Part shown: positions 55,753 through 64,000 of the stretch, in pieces | Position numbering within the stretch: the stretch's first letter is position 1 | Layout of the letters: the number at the start of each line of letters is the position of its first letter | Translations under genes and position numbers: made by a program | The notes under the pieces: generated by a model | Database searches by the model: none | Told to the model about the DNA's origin: nothing | The model's input: the letters and a program-made list of their open reading frames with translations, nothing else | NCBI RefSeq assembly: GCF_006442815.1 | Contig: NZ_VFVL01000004.1 | Location: 62,001 to 126,000, forward strand | DNA from: Mesorhizobium sp. B2-4-3 | Lineage (GTDB): Bacteria > Pseudomonadota > Alphaproteobacteria > Rhizobiales > Rhizobiaceae | Direction of reading: 5' to 3' | DNA length: 64,000 nucleotides

Positions 55753-55807
55753 GGGGTTTATTTAAGCTTCGCCGGGGCAGCTACAAGTCACGTTTGAGGC
55801 ACTCGGC

Positions 55808-56536
55808 TCAGCCAACTCTCATCAGGCCGGGCTCGAAACCCTCGAAGGTCATCTGGTCTGCATATTTGAAGGTGAGGTCGACGGCCGGCTGGTCATGCAC
55901 GGTCCAGGTGATGACGGGCATCCTCAACTTTTCGCGCACGAAGCTGACGAAGGGGTTCGGCAGGTCGCCGGCGGCGTAGGAGGTGAAGGCGAGGCCGTGC
56001 GCGAGCATGGCGAAATGCGCCTCGATCAACTGGTTGTCCCTGCCATAGGCGGTCAGCCCGCCGGGGATACCCGGCGCGTCCTTGGCGAAGTCGCGGATCA
56101 GCCAGTGATCGAACGACATGATCGCCACCTTGCCCTTGTAGCGCTTGAGCAGCCGGCCGACGCTCGCCACCAGCCCGGCATCGTGGCCGGGAACGCCTTT
56201 CAGCTCGACCACCAGCGGCACGCGGCCGTCGATCAGGTCGAGCGCTTCCTTGAGCGTCGGCACGTGGTCCTTGGTGCCGCCGATCTTGAGCGTCGCCAGT
56301 TCGGCCGCGGTGCGCTGCCAGACGAAGCCGTCCTGGCCGGTCAGGCGTTTCAGATCGCCGTCATGGATGATGACCGGGACGCCGTCCGACGAGACATGCA
56401 CGTCGCATTCGATGGCATAGCCGCGCTCGGTTGCCGCGGCGAAAGCCGACAGCGTGTTTTCCCAGCGCGTCTTGTTCATGTCGTGGAAGCCGCGATGCGC
56501 GACAGGCTGCGCGATCAGCCAGGAAAGATCGGTCAT
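55808..56536 (-). CDS. ugpQ: Glycerophosphodiester phosphodiesterase
   Basis: A 242-residue GDPD-family TIM-barrel enzyme releasing glycerol-3-phosphate from phospholipid-derived diesters. Catalytic motifs: VAHRGFHDMNKTRWENTLSA (His-Arg), AIECDVHVSSDGVPVIIHDG (Glu, Asp, His) and VELKG. The start was set at MTDLSWLIAQP, with GAGG upstream, rather than the GTG four codons earlier that overlaps ridA. It is translated just after ridA. Without a signal peptide it is cytoplasmic, like UgpQ. Confidence 0.9.
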   Translation of the reverse strand: MTDLSWLIAQPVAHRGFHDMNKTRWENTLSAFAAATERGYAIECDVHVSSDGVPVIIHDGDLKRLTGQDGFVWQRTAAELATLKIGGTKDHVPTLKEALDLIDGRVPLVVELKGVPGHDAGLVASVGRLLKRYKGKVAIMSFDHWLIRDFAKDAPGIPGGLTAYGRDNQLIEAHFAMLAHGLAFTSYAAGDLPNPFVSFVREKLRMPVITWTVHDQPAVDLTFKYADQMTFEGFEPGLMRVG

Positions 56537-56544
56537 CTTGAACC

Positions 56545-57009
56545 TCACTCGACTTCGAAGATCGCTTCGATCTCGACCGCGGCGTTGAGCGGCAGCGAGG
56601 CGGTGCCGACGGCGGAACGGGCGTGCTTGCCGCGCTCGCCGAGTGCCGCGACCAGGAAGTCGGAGGCGCCGTTGGCGACAAGATGCTGTTCGACGAAATC
56701 CGGCGCGGAGGCGACGAAGACGGTGATCTTGACCATGCGGCTAATTTTTTCGAGGTCGCCGAGTGCTGCCTTGGCCTGCGCCAGGATGTTGATGGCGCAG
56801 AATTTCGCGCCTTCCCTGCCGGCGGCCGTGTCGATGTCGCGGCCGAGCAGTCCGCTTGCTTGCAACTTGCCGTCCTTCAGCGGCAGCTGGCCGGCGGTGA
56901 ACAGCGTGTTGCCGGTGCGGCAATAGGGCACGTAGTTGGCGGCGGGCGCGGCGGCGGCCGGAAGGGTGACGCCAAGATCGCTTAGCCGCTTTTCGATTGT
57001 TTCGCTCAT
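56545..57009 (-). CDS. RidA family reactive-intermediate deaminase
   Basis: The 154-residue protein is a YjgF/YER057c/UK114 (RidA) member. It hydrolyses enamine/imine intermediates of PLP enzymes in the characterised subgroup. Sequence: KRLSDLGVTLPAAAAPAANY VPYCRTGNTLFTAGQLPLKD, FCAINILAQAKAALGDLEKI and ASLPLNAAVEIEAIFEVE. The length and the Cys/Tyr-rich VPYCRTGN segment fit the RidA-7-like subgroup rather than the archetype, so deaminase activity is uncertain. Confidence 0.88.
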   Translation of the reverse strand: MSETIEKRLSDLGVTLPAAAAPAANYVPYCRTGNTLFTAGQLPLKDGKLQASGLLGRDIDTAAGREGAKFCAINILAQAKAALGDLEKISRMVKITVFVASAPDFVEQHLVANGASDFLVAALGERGKHARSAVGTASLPLNAAVEIEAIFEVE

Positions 57010-57148
57010 TGGTTTTCCCTATTGCTGGAAGACGCCGCGTTGGCGGGGCCGAAATTGCTATTTTTGCCTCGCTTCCGCCACGACTTTTTTTAAGCTGGAC
57101 CATCTTTCCCTGCGGCCTGCCCCCGGGCCGCGACGATCGGAGCAACGC

Positions 57149-57979
57149 ATGCGCGCAACGCGCCTTTTCCTCGCCGCCGCCTGTTTCTCGGCGACGCTTC
57201 CGACGGCGCCGGCCTTTGCGGTGGCCGCGCTGCAGGCGCATCGCGCCGTCTACGATCTCACGCTCAGCAAGGCCTCCGACCGTTCAGGCATTACCGGCAT
57301 CACCGGCCGCATGGTCTATGAGTTCAATGGTTCCGCCTGCGAAGGCTATACGGTGAAATTCCGCTTCGTCACCCAGATTGCCACCGCCGACGGCACGAAG
57401 CTGACGGACCAGCAGACGACCACGTTCGAGGATGCCGAAGGCAAGACTTTTTCGTTCGTGACGAAATCCTTCACCGACCAGAACCTCGACAAGGAGGTGA
57501 AAGGCACCGCAACCCGGGAGCAGAAGGGCCTCAAAGTCGAGATCGACAAGCCTGAGAAGAACAGCCTCGAACTCGCGGCGACTCAGTTCCCGACCCAGCA
57601 TCTGGTCGAGCTGATCGGCAAGGCCGAAAAGGGCGAGAATTTCTACCAGACCAATCTGTTCGACGGCTCGGAGGATGCCAACAAGGTGATGACCACCACT
57701 GTCATCGTCGGCAAGAAGACCGATGTCCAGAAATCCGACCCGGAGGCGCCGGCGCTGGCCAAGCTCGCCACCGACAAATACTGGCCGGTCGACATCGCCT
57801 ATTTCGACGATACCGACAACAAAGGCGAAGAGGTGCCGGAATACCGGATCAGCTTCAAGCTGCACGAGAACGGCATCACTCGCGACCTCGTCATGGACTA
57901 TGGCGAATTCTCGATGACCGGCAAGCTGGTGAACCTGTCGCTGTTCGACCAGACCAAGCCTTGCCCGGCATCGAAATAG
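57149..57979 (+). CDS. eipB: EipB/DUF1849 envelope-integrity protein, periplasmic
   Basis: A 276-residue exported protein with signal peptide MRATRLFLAAACFSATLPTA ending PAFA. The mature part (LQAHRAVYDLTLSKASDRSG ITGITGRMVYEFNGS) is the DUF1849 beta-spiral domain. Brucella EipB of the same family has a conserved disulfide needed for function; here Cys64 (GSACEGY) and Cys272 (TKPCPAS) are at the matching ends. It supports cell-envelope integrity. It is divergent from ridA. Confidence 0.88.
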   Translation: MRATRLFLAAACFSATLPTAPAFAVAALQAHRAVYDLTLSKASDRSGITGITGRMVYEFNGSACEGYTVKFRFVTQIATADGTKLTDQQTTTFEDAEGKTFSFVTKSFTDQNLDKEVKGTATREQKGLKVEIDKPEKNSLELAATQFPTQHLVELIGKAEKGENFYQTNLFDGSEDANKVMTTTVIVGKKTDVQKSDPEAPALAKLATDKYWPVDIAYFDDTDNKGEEVPEYRISFKLHENGITRDLVMDYGEFSMTGKLVNLSLFDQTKPCPASK

Positions 57980-58061
57980 CAATTGCTGACGGCAGCCGGC
58001 CCGGGTTACAGGCCTGGCCTTCGAACGCCATGTGTGAGGCTCACCGAATGCGGTGGGCCTG

Positions 58062-58340
58062 ATGGCGGTCTATGTCGATGCGGCGATCTGGAAATGGGCC
58101 GGCCACCGCTGGTGCCATCTCCTTGCCGACGACACGGACGAGCTGCACCGCTTCGCCACCGAGCTCGGCCTCAAGCCTTCCTCCTATCAAGGGCCGCCTA
58201 AGACGTCGGCGCCGCATTACGACATCACCGGCTTCGAGCGCGATCGCGCGGTCCGGCTTGGCGCCATCGAATGCAGCCGCGAGGAAATCGTCGCGATCTT
58301 TCGCCGCGTCAGGGTGCCGAACGGGAAGGTAAAACGCTGA
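58062..58340 (+). CDS. DUF4031 family protein, 92 aa
   Basis: The protein MAVYVDAAIWKWAGHRWCHL continues LADDTDELHRFATELGLKPS, YQGPPKTSAPHYDITGFERD and AVRLGAIECSREEIVAIFRR. This is DUF4031, a small phosphoesterase-like or nucleotide-binding family without assigned role. The ATG 58062 was preferred over the GTG 9 bases upstream. It precedes the rpsB leader. Confidence 0.85.
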   Translation: MAVYVDAAIWKWAGHRWCHLLADDTDELHRFATELGLKPSSYQGPPKTSAPHYDITGFERDRAVRLGAIECSREEIVAIFRRVRVPNGKVKR

Positions 58341-58386
58341 GGTTTGGGCGGATCGCCGCAGGTGAGGGCGTTTTCCGGGACCCGGC

Positions 58387-58415
58387 TTGCGTTTATGAGA
58401 CTTCCCCTCTATATG
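58387..58415 (+). promoter_or_regulatory. Predicted promoter and long leader of rpsB-tsf
   Basis: A -35 TTGCGT (58387-58392) and -10 TATATG (58410-58415) are separated by 17 bases. Transcription would begin near 58422, giving an untranslated leader of about 120 bases before rpsB, long enough for the S2 feedback control known for rpsB operons. Confidence 0.6.
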
Positions 58416-58541
58416 CGCGCTCATTCCACACACGGACTTTGGTGTCTGCCCGGGAGAAATCCGGCTGAAACCTCCGGTGGCATCAGGACATGCGTCCGAA
58501 ATGCCTGTGTCCGTGGAGGCCAACCGGAAAGGAACTAAAGA

Positions 58542-59321
58542 ATGGCTCTGCCAGATTTCAGCATGCGCCAGCTTTTGGAAGCTGGTGTTCACTTCGGCCA
58601 CCAGACCCACCGCTGGAACCCGAAGATGGCGCCTTACATCTATGGCGCCCGCAACAACATTCACATCATCGACCTGTCGCAGACGGTGCCGCTGCTGCAC
58701 CAGGCTCTGAAGCAGGTGTCCGACACTGTCGCCAAGGGCGGCCGCGTGCTGTTCGTCGGTACCAAGCGCCAGGCGTCCGACATCGTTGCCGACGCCGCGC
58801 AGCGTTCGGCCCAGTATTATGTCAACTCGCGTTGGCTGGGCGGCATGCTCACCAACTGGAAGACGATCTCGAACTCGATCCAGCGTCTGCGCAAGCTCGA
58901 CGAGACGCTCTCCGGCGAGGCCCAGGGCCTCACCAAGAAGGAGCGCCTGAACCTCGACCGCGAGCGCGAGAAGCTCAACAAGGCGCTGGGCGGCATCAAG
59001 GACATGGGCTCGACGCCGGACCTGATGTTCGTCATCGACACCAACAAGGAAGCGATCGCCATCCTCGAGGCCAAGCGCCTGGGCATCCCGGTCGTGGCCA
59101 TCATCGATTCGAACTGCGACCCGGACAAGATCGACTTCCCGATCCCCGGCAATGACGACGCGGCCCGCGCCATCCAGCTCTATTGCGACCTGATCGCCAA
59201 GGCCGCCATCGACGGCATCGCCCGTCAGCAGGGCGCTCTCGGCGTCGACATCGGCGCTTCGGCCGAGGCTCCGGTCGAGCCCGCGCTCGACACTCCGGCT
59301 GCCGAAGCTCCGGAAGCTTGA
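58542..59321 (+). CDS. rpsB: 30S ribosomal protein S2
   Basis: S2 is the last large protein added to the 30S subunit. The 259 residues match the family: [83 protein letters not shown], and [20 protein letters not shown]. An alphaproteobacterial Ala/Glu-rich C-terminal tail is present. GGAAAGGA lies 8-10 bases upstream. It is followed by tsf after 121 bases. Confidence 0.97.
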   Translation: MALPDFSMRQLLEAGVHFGHQTHRWNPKMAPYIYGARNNIHIIDLSQTVPLLHQALKQVSDTVAKGGRVLFVGTKRQASDIVADAAQRSAQYYVNSRWLGGMLTNWKTISNSIQRLRKLDETLSGEAQGLTKKERLNLDREREKLNKALGGIKDMGSTPDLMFVIDTNKEAIAILEAKRLGIPVVAIIDSNCDPDKIDFPIPGNDDAARAIQLYCDLIAKAAIDGIARQQGALGVDIGASAEAPVEPALDTPAAEAPEA

Positions 59322-59325
59322 TAAG

Positions 59326-59346
59326 GAAGGCCGCGTCCCGGCCTTC
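59326..59346 (+). terminator. Weak hairpin between rpsB and tsf
   Basis: GAAGGCCG and CGGCCTTC pair around cgtcc, followed by atctttcc. The stem is 8 bp and the T-tract short. It may attenuate so that S2 and EF-Ts are made in different amounts. Confidence 0.45.
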
Positions 59347-59442
59347 ATCTTTCCAATAAATTGGCGCGCTAAAGCGCTTTTGCCGAGCGCATCACCCGAG
59401 TCCCGGTTGGTGCGTCGGCGCATTTGAAACAAAGAGGCGACA

Positions 59443-60363
59443 ATGACGATTTCGGCTGCACAGGTCAAAGAACTCCGCGACTTGACCGGCGCGGGCATGA
59501 TGGACTGCAAGGCGGCGTTGAACGAGACCAACGGCGACATGGAAGCGGCCGTCGACTGGCTGCGCAAGAAGGGTATCTCGAAGGCCGACAAGAAGGCCGG
59601 CCGCACCGCCGCCGAGGGCCTGATCGGCGTCGATGCCGGCGTGCGTGAGGCTGCGGTCGTCGAAGTCAATTCCGAGACCGATTTCGTCGCTCGCAACGAG
59701 CAGTTCCAGGAACTGGTCCGCAATGTCGCGAAGGTCGCGCTCGCCTATGGTGCGACCGAGGCGGTTGCCGCGGCCAAGTATCCAGGCTCCGACAAGACGG
59801 TCGCCGAGACCGTCAAGGACGCGGTCGGCACCATCGGCGAGAACATCAATTTCCGCCGCTCGGCGAAGCTCACCGTGCCGCATGGCGCGGTGGCGACCTA
59901 TGTGCACAACGCCGTTGCCGATGGGCTGGGCAAGCTCGGCGTGCTGGTCGCGATCGAGACCACCGGCAACGAGCATGCGGCCAACGCCTTTGCCCGCCAG
60001 GTCGCGATGCATGTCGCCGCCAGCAACCCGGTCGCGCTGAGCGCCGAGGAAGTCGATCCGGCGCTGGTCGAGCGCGAGAAAGCGATCTTCTCCGACCAGG
60101 CGCGCCAGTCGGGCAAGCCGGAAGCGATCATCGAGAAGATGGTCGAGGGCCGCCTGCGCAAATTCTACGAAGAGGTCGTGCTTTTGAAACAGGCCTTCGT
60201 GCTCAATCCCGACATCACCGTCGAGAAGGCGCTGAAGGATGCCGAAAAGGAGATCGGCGCTCCGGCGAAGATCACCGCCTATCTGCGCTTCGCGCTCGGC
60301 GAAGGCATCGAGAAGGAAACGACCGACTTCGCGGCGGAAGTCGCGGCGGCGGTCAAGAAATAG
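59443..60363 (+). CDS. tsf: Elongation factor Ts
   Basis: EF-Ts exchanges GDP on EF-Tu. The 306 residues have the N-terminal UBA-like domain ([40 protein letters not shown]) including TGAGMMDCK, the TDFVAR motif ([17 protein letters not shown]) in contact with EF-Tu, and the [11 protein letters not shown] block. GAGGCGA is upstream of the ATG. In most relatives pyrH follows directly; here three other genes intervene. Confidence 0.97.
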   Translation: MTISAAQVKELRDLTGAGMMDCKAALNETNGDMEAAVDWLRKKGISKADKKAGRTAAEGLIGVDAGVREAAVVEVNSETDFVARNEQFQELVRNVAKVALAYGATEAVAAAKYPGSDKTVAETVKDAVGTIGENINFRRSAKLTVPHGAVATYVHNAVADGLGKLGVLVAIETTGNEHAANAFARQVAMHVAASNPVALSAEEVDPALVEREKAIFSDQARQSGKPEAIIEKMVEGRLRKFYEEVVLLKQAFVLNPDITVEKALKDAEKEIGAPAKITAYLRFALGEGIEKETTDFAAEVAAAVKK

Positions 60364-60417
60364 CTCCGATCCGAGGGGAGCGCTCGGCGTTTCCCTTAAG
60401 GTGAAGAGTTCACGAGC

Positions 60418-61344
60418 TCAGGCGACTCGGCCGGGTGTCCGCATGGATGCCCGGCCGATTTCTTGTGCGGTGTCGATAAAGGCCCTGAGCTTCGGCGCCA
60501 TCGACGCGCGACGCGGGAAGTAAAGGAAAAGACCGGGCTCCTCGATCGCCGTCTGCGGCAGGATCTGGACGAGACGGCCGGCTGCCAAGTCGGCGCGCAC
60601 CAGCGGCTCGAAGACGTAGGCGAGCCCGAGGCCGGCCAGCGCCAGGTCGATGGCGCCAAGCGAATCCGTGACGACGGTCGTGCCGCGCGTTTCGACGACG
60701 ACATCCTTGCCGCTGTCGTTCAGGTCCCAGCGGTAAAGCGCGCCCGATCGGACCAGCCGGTAGCCGATGCAGTTGTGATTGGCGAGATCGGGCACGTCGC
60801 GCGGGCGGCCGTGCTTTGCGACATAGGCGGGAGAAGCGACGATCACGGCTTTGAACGGCGGCGTCATCCTGACGGTGACCATGTCCTGCGCGATCATCTC
60901 GCCCAACCGGATGCCGGCGTCAAACCCTTCGCCGACGATATCGATAAGTCCCTGATCGGCAACGATCTCGACCGTCACGTCGGGGTAGCGTTCGGCCATC
61001 GCTGCGACCACCGGCGTCACCGCCAGGGGGATCGCGATGTTGGAGGCGTTGATCCTGAGCAGGCCGGCCGGTCTTCCCTTCACGCCGCGGATGCGATCCA
61101 TCCGCTCGGCAATGTCCTGCAGGGCGGGGCCCGCCGTCTCCACCAACGCTTTGCCGGCTTCCGTCAGCGAGACGCTGCGCGTCGTGCGCGCAAAAAGCGG
61201 CTGGCCGATACGCTCTTCCACCAGCCGCACCGCGTGGCTCACCGCCGAAGCGCTCATTCCGAGCTCGGCCGCGGCAAGCGCAAAGCCGCCGCGTCGCGCG
61301 ACAGCGACGATGACCGGAAGATGGCTGAGCAGGTCGCGATCCAT
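60418..61344 (-). CDS. LysR-family transcriptional regulator
   Basis: A 308-residue LysR regulator. The winged helix reads MDRDLLSHLPVIVAVARRGG FALAAAELGMSASAVSHAVR LVEERIGQPLFARTTRSVSL; the remainder is a periplasmic-binding-type effector domain. The pattern RYPDVTVEIVADQGLIDIVG EGFDAGIRLGE is typical of the CrgA/PecT-like cluster that controls oxidoreductase genes. It is divergent from the NTF2-like and aldo-keto reductase genes and is the likely regulator of that pair. The inducer is unknown. Confidence 0.9.
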   Translation of the reverse strand: MDRDLLSHLPVIVAVARRGGFALAAAELGMSASAVSHAVRLVEERIGQPLFARTTRSVSLTEAGKALVETAGPALQDIAERMDRIRGVKGRPAGLLRINASNIAIPLAVTPVVAAMAERYPDVTVEIVADQGLIDIVGEGFDAGIRLGEMIAQDMVTVRMTPPFKAVIVASPAYVAKHGRPRDVPDLANHNCIGYRLVRSGALYRWDLNDSGKDVVVETRGTTVVTDSLGAIDLALAGLGLAYVFEPLVRADLAAGRLVQILPQTAIEEPGLFLYFPRRASMAPKLRAFIDTAQEIGRASMRTPGRVA

Positions 61345-61459
61345 TCATGAACGATATCGCATGGTCCATGCGAACAATGCAATCTTATCGTTGCCGACGC
61401 GCCGATCCACATTGTCGTCGAGATGCCGGCGGCGGGCTGATGCACAAGGGAGAAAAAAG

Positions 61460-61987
61460 ATGAATGCGTTGAGGCACATCACCTTCGCGGCAGGCATGGC
61501 GCTGGCGCCGGTCGATGCCGGCGGCGCCGAACCGGCCGGCTGGCAGGCGCTTGCAGACGAGCGCGCCGTCATCCGCATCGCCGACGCCATCGACCGCGCG
61601 GTGGATGCGCAGGACTGGACGCTTGCCCGCAGCTACTTTGCGGATCGGGTGACCGCAGACTTCAGCACTCTGTCCGGGCAGCCCGCGGCCAACATCGCGT
61701 CCGACGACCTGATCGGCGCCTGGGCGGGCAACCTCAAGGGCAGCAAGACCAGCCTGCATCTGCGCACCAACCATCAGGTCGTGCTCGAAGCCGATGCCGC
61801 GAATGTCCGCTCCAACGGCTATGCCTGGAACCGGATGGAAGGCAATGGCGATCCGCTCTGGGAAGTCTGGGGCACCTACGAGCACCACCTGACGCGTTCG
61901 GGCACCGGCTGGAAGGTCGACGGCTTCACGTTCCGGATGACGCATGAGCGCGGCAATCCCTGGGTCAAGGCGACCCCCGGCCAGTGA
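61460..61987 (+). CDS. SnoaL/NTF2-like protein, 175 aa
   Basis: The protein begins MNALRHITFAAGMALAPVDA, a possible weak signal, then an NTF2-like fold: IRIADAIDRAVDAQDWTLAR SYFADRVTADFSTLSG, LRTNHQVVLEADAANVRSNG YAWN, and WEVWGTYEHHLTRSGTGWKV DGFTF. SnoaL-like proteins are small ketosteroid-isomerase-type enzymes or binding proteins. GGGAG precedes the ATG. The next gene begins 35 bases downstream, so the two form an operon facing the LysR gene. Confidence 0.8.
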   Translation: MNALRHITFAAGMALAPVDAGGAEPAGWQALADERAVIRIADAIDRAVDAQDWTLARSYFADRVTADFSTLSGQPAANIASDDLIGAWAGNLKGSKTSLHLRTNHQVVLEADAANVRSNGYAWNRMEGNGDPLWEVWGTYEHHLTRSGTGWKVDGFTFRMTHERGNPWVKATPGQ

Positions 61988-62022
61988 CCGGCAGCAAATC
62001 AGTTCAGAATCGGGAGACCACC

Positions 62023-63132
62023 ATGACCATGACCTATTACACGCTCGGCAACAGCGGCCTGCGCGTCAGCCGGCTCGCGCTGGGCACGATGACCTTCGGC
62101 ACCGAATTGGGCTGGGGCGCTGACAAGGATACCACCCGCGCCATGTTCGACGCCTATGTCGAGGCAGGCGGCAATTTCTTCGATACGGCCGACCTCTATA
62201 CGGGCGGCACCGCCGAGACCTGGCTCGGCGAGTTCGTCGCCGAGCGCGGCCTGCGCGACAAGGCGGTGATCGCCACCAAATTCACCATGAATTCGGATCC
62301 CGGCAATCCGAATGCAGGCGGCAATGGCCGCAAGAACATCTTGCGCGCCGTGGACGCCTCGCTGAAACGGCTCGGGACCGACTATATCGACCTTTATCTC
62401 CTGCATGTGTGGGACAGGCTGACGCCGGCCGAGGAAGTCCTGCGCACGCTGGACGACCTGGTGCGTGCGGGCAAGGTGCGCCACATCGGCCTGTCGAACG
62501 TGCCGGGCTGGTATGCCGGCCGGGCGCAGGCGATCGCCGAACTGCGCGGCTATGAGCCGATTTGCGCCCTGCAGCTCGAATATTCGCTCGCCCAACGCGA
62601 CATCGAGCACGAATTCGTGCCCTTCGCCATGCGTCACGGCGCAGGCGTCATGGTGTGGAGCCCGATGGCGAGCGGGCTGCTCAGCGGCAAGTACCGCCCG
62701 ACACAAGCGGGCAACGCCGGACGGCTTGACGGTTTTCGCAACACCACCCATCCGAGTTTCCAGAAATTCAGCGAACGCAACTGGACGATCGTGGCCGAAC
62801 TCGAAAAGGTGGCCACCGAGCTCGGCCTCAGCATGGCTCAAATTGCGCTGAACTGGGTGGCGACACAGCCCGGCGTCGCCACGGTCATCCTCGGAGCGAC
62901 GAAGGTCGCTCAGCTGCAGGACAATCTAGCGGCGCTGGATTTTTCTATTCCCGTCGAGCTTCGCCAGCGGCTGGATAAGGTGAGCCGCGTTCCGGTGCCG
63001 TACCCGTACTCCTATTTCGGTCCCGAGATACAGGTCAGGGTGGCCGGCGGGGTGGTGATCGGCGACAAGCCTTCCGGCTTTGCGCCACCGGTGACGATCG
63101 AGGGCGAGGTCGTCAGCATCAGCAGCAACTGA
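62023..63132 (+). CDS. Aldo/keto reductase
   Basis: A 369-residue NADPH-dependent aldo-keto reductase with the catalytic tetrad intact: Asp54 and Tyr59 in NFFDTADLYTGG, Lys86 in VIATKFT, His128 in LYLLHVWD. The TIM-barrel cofactor end has VWSPMASGLLSGKYRP and TVILGATKVAQLQDNLAALD. It is an AKR11/12-like bacterial type, and the substrate cannot be predicted. ATG 62023 was preferred because GGGAG is close upstream; GTG 61984 overlapping the previous stop is an alternative. Confidence 0.92.
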   Translation: MTMTYYTLGNSGLRVSRLALGTMTFGTELGWGADKDTTRAMFDAYVEAGGNFFDTADLYTGGTAETWLGEFVAERGLRDKAVIATKFTMNSDPGNPNAGGNGRKNILRAVDASLKRLGTDYIDLYLLHVWDRLTPAEEVLRTLDDLVRAGKVRHIGLSNVPGWYAGRAQAIAELRGYEPICALQLEYSLAQRDIEHEFVPFAMRHGAGVMVWSPMASGLLSGKYRPTQAGNAGRLDGFRNTTHPSFQKFSERNWTIVAELEKVATELGLSMAQIALNWVATQPGVATVILGATKVAQLQDNLAALDFSIPVELRQRLDKVSRVPVPYPYSYFGPEIQVRVAGGVVIGDKPSGFAPPVTIEGEVVSISSN

Positions 63133-63158
63133 CCGAAAAAGCCTGGGATTTTGCACGA

Positions 63159-63184
63159 GGGCGCGGCGTGACATCGCCGCGCCC
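63159..63184 (+). terminator. Hairpin after the aldo-keto reductase gene
   Basis: GGGCGCGGCG and CGCCGCGCCC form a perfect 10-bp stem with loop tgacat, 26 bases after the stop; the following ttcgtgt is only mildly T-rich. It separates this group from pyrH. Confidence 0.7.
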
Positions 63185-63281
63185 TTCGTGTATCGGGTCA
63201 ACCCGTCATGACAGCATCGCCGGATGAAGCGGGGGCGGTTTTGCCTCCAAAATTGTCGCGCCGAGATATTCGAGGAATGAG

Positions 63282-64000
63282 ATGACGGTGAAGCCCCTCT
63301 ATCGACGTGTCGTGCTGAAGGCTTCCGGCGAAGCGTTGATGGGCGAGCAGCATTTCGGCATCGATGTCTCCGTTGTCGACCGCATCGCCGCCGACATTGC
63401 CGAGGCGCGCGCGCTGGGCGTCGAAGTGGGTGTCGTCATCGGCGGCGGCAACATCTTCCGCGGTGTCGCCGTGGCCTCGAAGGGTGGCGACCGCGTCACC
63501 GGCGATCACATGGGCATGCTCGCCACCGTCATCAATTCGCTGGCGCTGCGCACCTCGCTCAACAAGATCGGCGTCGACGCCGTCGTGCTTTCGGCGATCG
63601 CCATGCCGGAACTTTGCGAGAGTTTTTCCCAACGCCAGGCGACCGCCTACATGAACCAAGGCAAGGTCGTCATCTTCGCCGGCGGCACCGGCAATCCGTT
63701 CTTCACCACCGATTCGGCCGCGGCCCTTCGCGCCGCCGAGATCGGCGCCGATGCGCTGTTCAAGGGCACGCAGGTCGATGGGGTCTATTCGGCCGATCCA
63801 AAGAAAGACCCGAACGCCGTCCGTTTTGACCGCATCAGCCACGCGGAAGTCATCAAACGCGGGCTTGCGATCATGGATACCGCCGCGATTGCACTTGCGC
63901 GCGAAAACAACATTCCGATAATCGTCTATTCGATCCACGAAAAAGGTGGTTTCGGCGATATTCTGAGGGGCGGCGGCCATTGCACGGTCGTCGCGGACAA
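63282..64000 (+). CDS. pyrH: UMP kinase (3' end outside window)
   Basis: PyrH phosphorylates UMP to UDP and belongs to the amino-acid-kinase fold, not the NMP-kinase fold. The visible 239 codons start MTVKPLYRRVVLKASGEALM and include VVIGGGNIFRGVAVASKGGD, GDHMGMLATVINSLALR, FAGGTGNPFFTTDSAAALRA, ALFKGTQVDGVYSADPKKDP and the final GGGHCTVVAD. Family members are about 240 residues, so only a few C-terminal codons are missing. ATG 63282 was chosen because the ATG five bases upstream stops at once; GAGGAA precedes. frr would be expected next. Confidence 0.95.
   Translation, partial: MTVKPLYRRVVLKASGEALMGEQHFGIDVSVVDRIAADIAEARALGVEVGVVIGGGNIFRGVAVASKGGDRVTGDHMGMLATVINSLALRTSLNKIGVDAVVLSAIAMPELCESFSQRQATAYMNQGKVVIFAGGTGNPFFTTDSAAALRAAEIGADALFKGTQVDGVYSADPKKDPNAVRFDRISHAEVIKRGLAIMDTAAIALARENNIPIIVYSIHEKGGFGDILRGGGHCTVVAD

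Overview
The window reads as a chromosomal segment of a GC-rich alphaproteobacterium of the order Hyphomicrobiales (Rhizobiales), most likely Mesorhizobium or a close relative. This rests on the rhizobial-type glycerol ABC operon (glpD-glpSTPQUV-glpK), the BA14K, EipB/DUF1849, DUF1489 and DUF599 proteins, the pyrB/pseudo-pyrC/plsY/dprA block, and dispersed palindromic repeats. No taxonomic search could be run. Almost all of the window is tightly packed core genome. I see no integrase, transposase, CRISPR array, rRNA or replication origin.

Layout. 1-5.8 kb: the 3' end of gyrA, then coaD, two cyclophilins, a small transporter, queA, a small conserved gene and tgt. 5.9-9 kb: a GT-C-type membrane glycosyltransferase, a DUF4864 protein, a DsbA-like thioredoxin-fold protein and a stand-alone AsnC effector domain. 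9.1-13.2 kb: a four-gene cassette (circularly permuted ATP-grasp, alpha-E, transglutaminase-like, Anbu-type proteasome-like hydrolase) followed by a PLP decarboxylase. 14.8-24.9 kb: glycerol uptake and catabolism under a GlpR/DeoR-type regulator with visible operators. Its two ATPases are degenerate in complementary ways. 25-29 kb: a BA14K gene, tRNA-Lys(UUU) and small unknown genes beside it, then a polytopic protein with conserved His motifs. 29-33 kb (minus strand): pyrB, a dihydroorotase homologue lacking metal ligands, plsY and dprA. 33-44 kb: an AidB-like flavoprotein, an atypical unknown gene, ruvX, a UPF0173 hydrolase, gatC-GNAT-gatA (GatA carries an insertion), a YdcF-like protein, DUF599 and sdaA. 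44-48 kb: a palindromic repeat, a truncated HicB-like protein, DUF1489, a J-domain protein without HPD, dacC and a phasin with an operator-laden promoter. 48-58 kb: clpS-clpA, a CPT-like kinase, a HIT protein, then an envelope cluster on the minus strand (sulfatase-fold transferase, FemAB-like, GDPD, RidA), EipB and DUF4031. 58-64 kb: rpsB-tsf and pyrH, separated by a LysR / NTF2-like / aldo-keto reductase group.

The strongest leads are the Anbu/ATP-grasp cassette, the asymmetric GlpS/GlpT ATPase pair, the pseudo-dihydroorotase next to pyrB, the HPD-less J-protein, the GatA insertion, the phasin promoter, and two long palindromic repeats about 10 kb apart.
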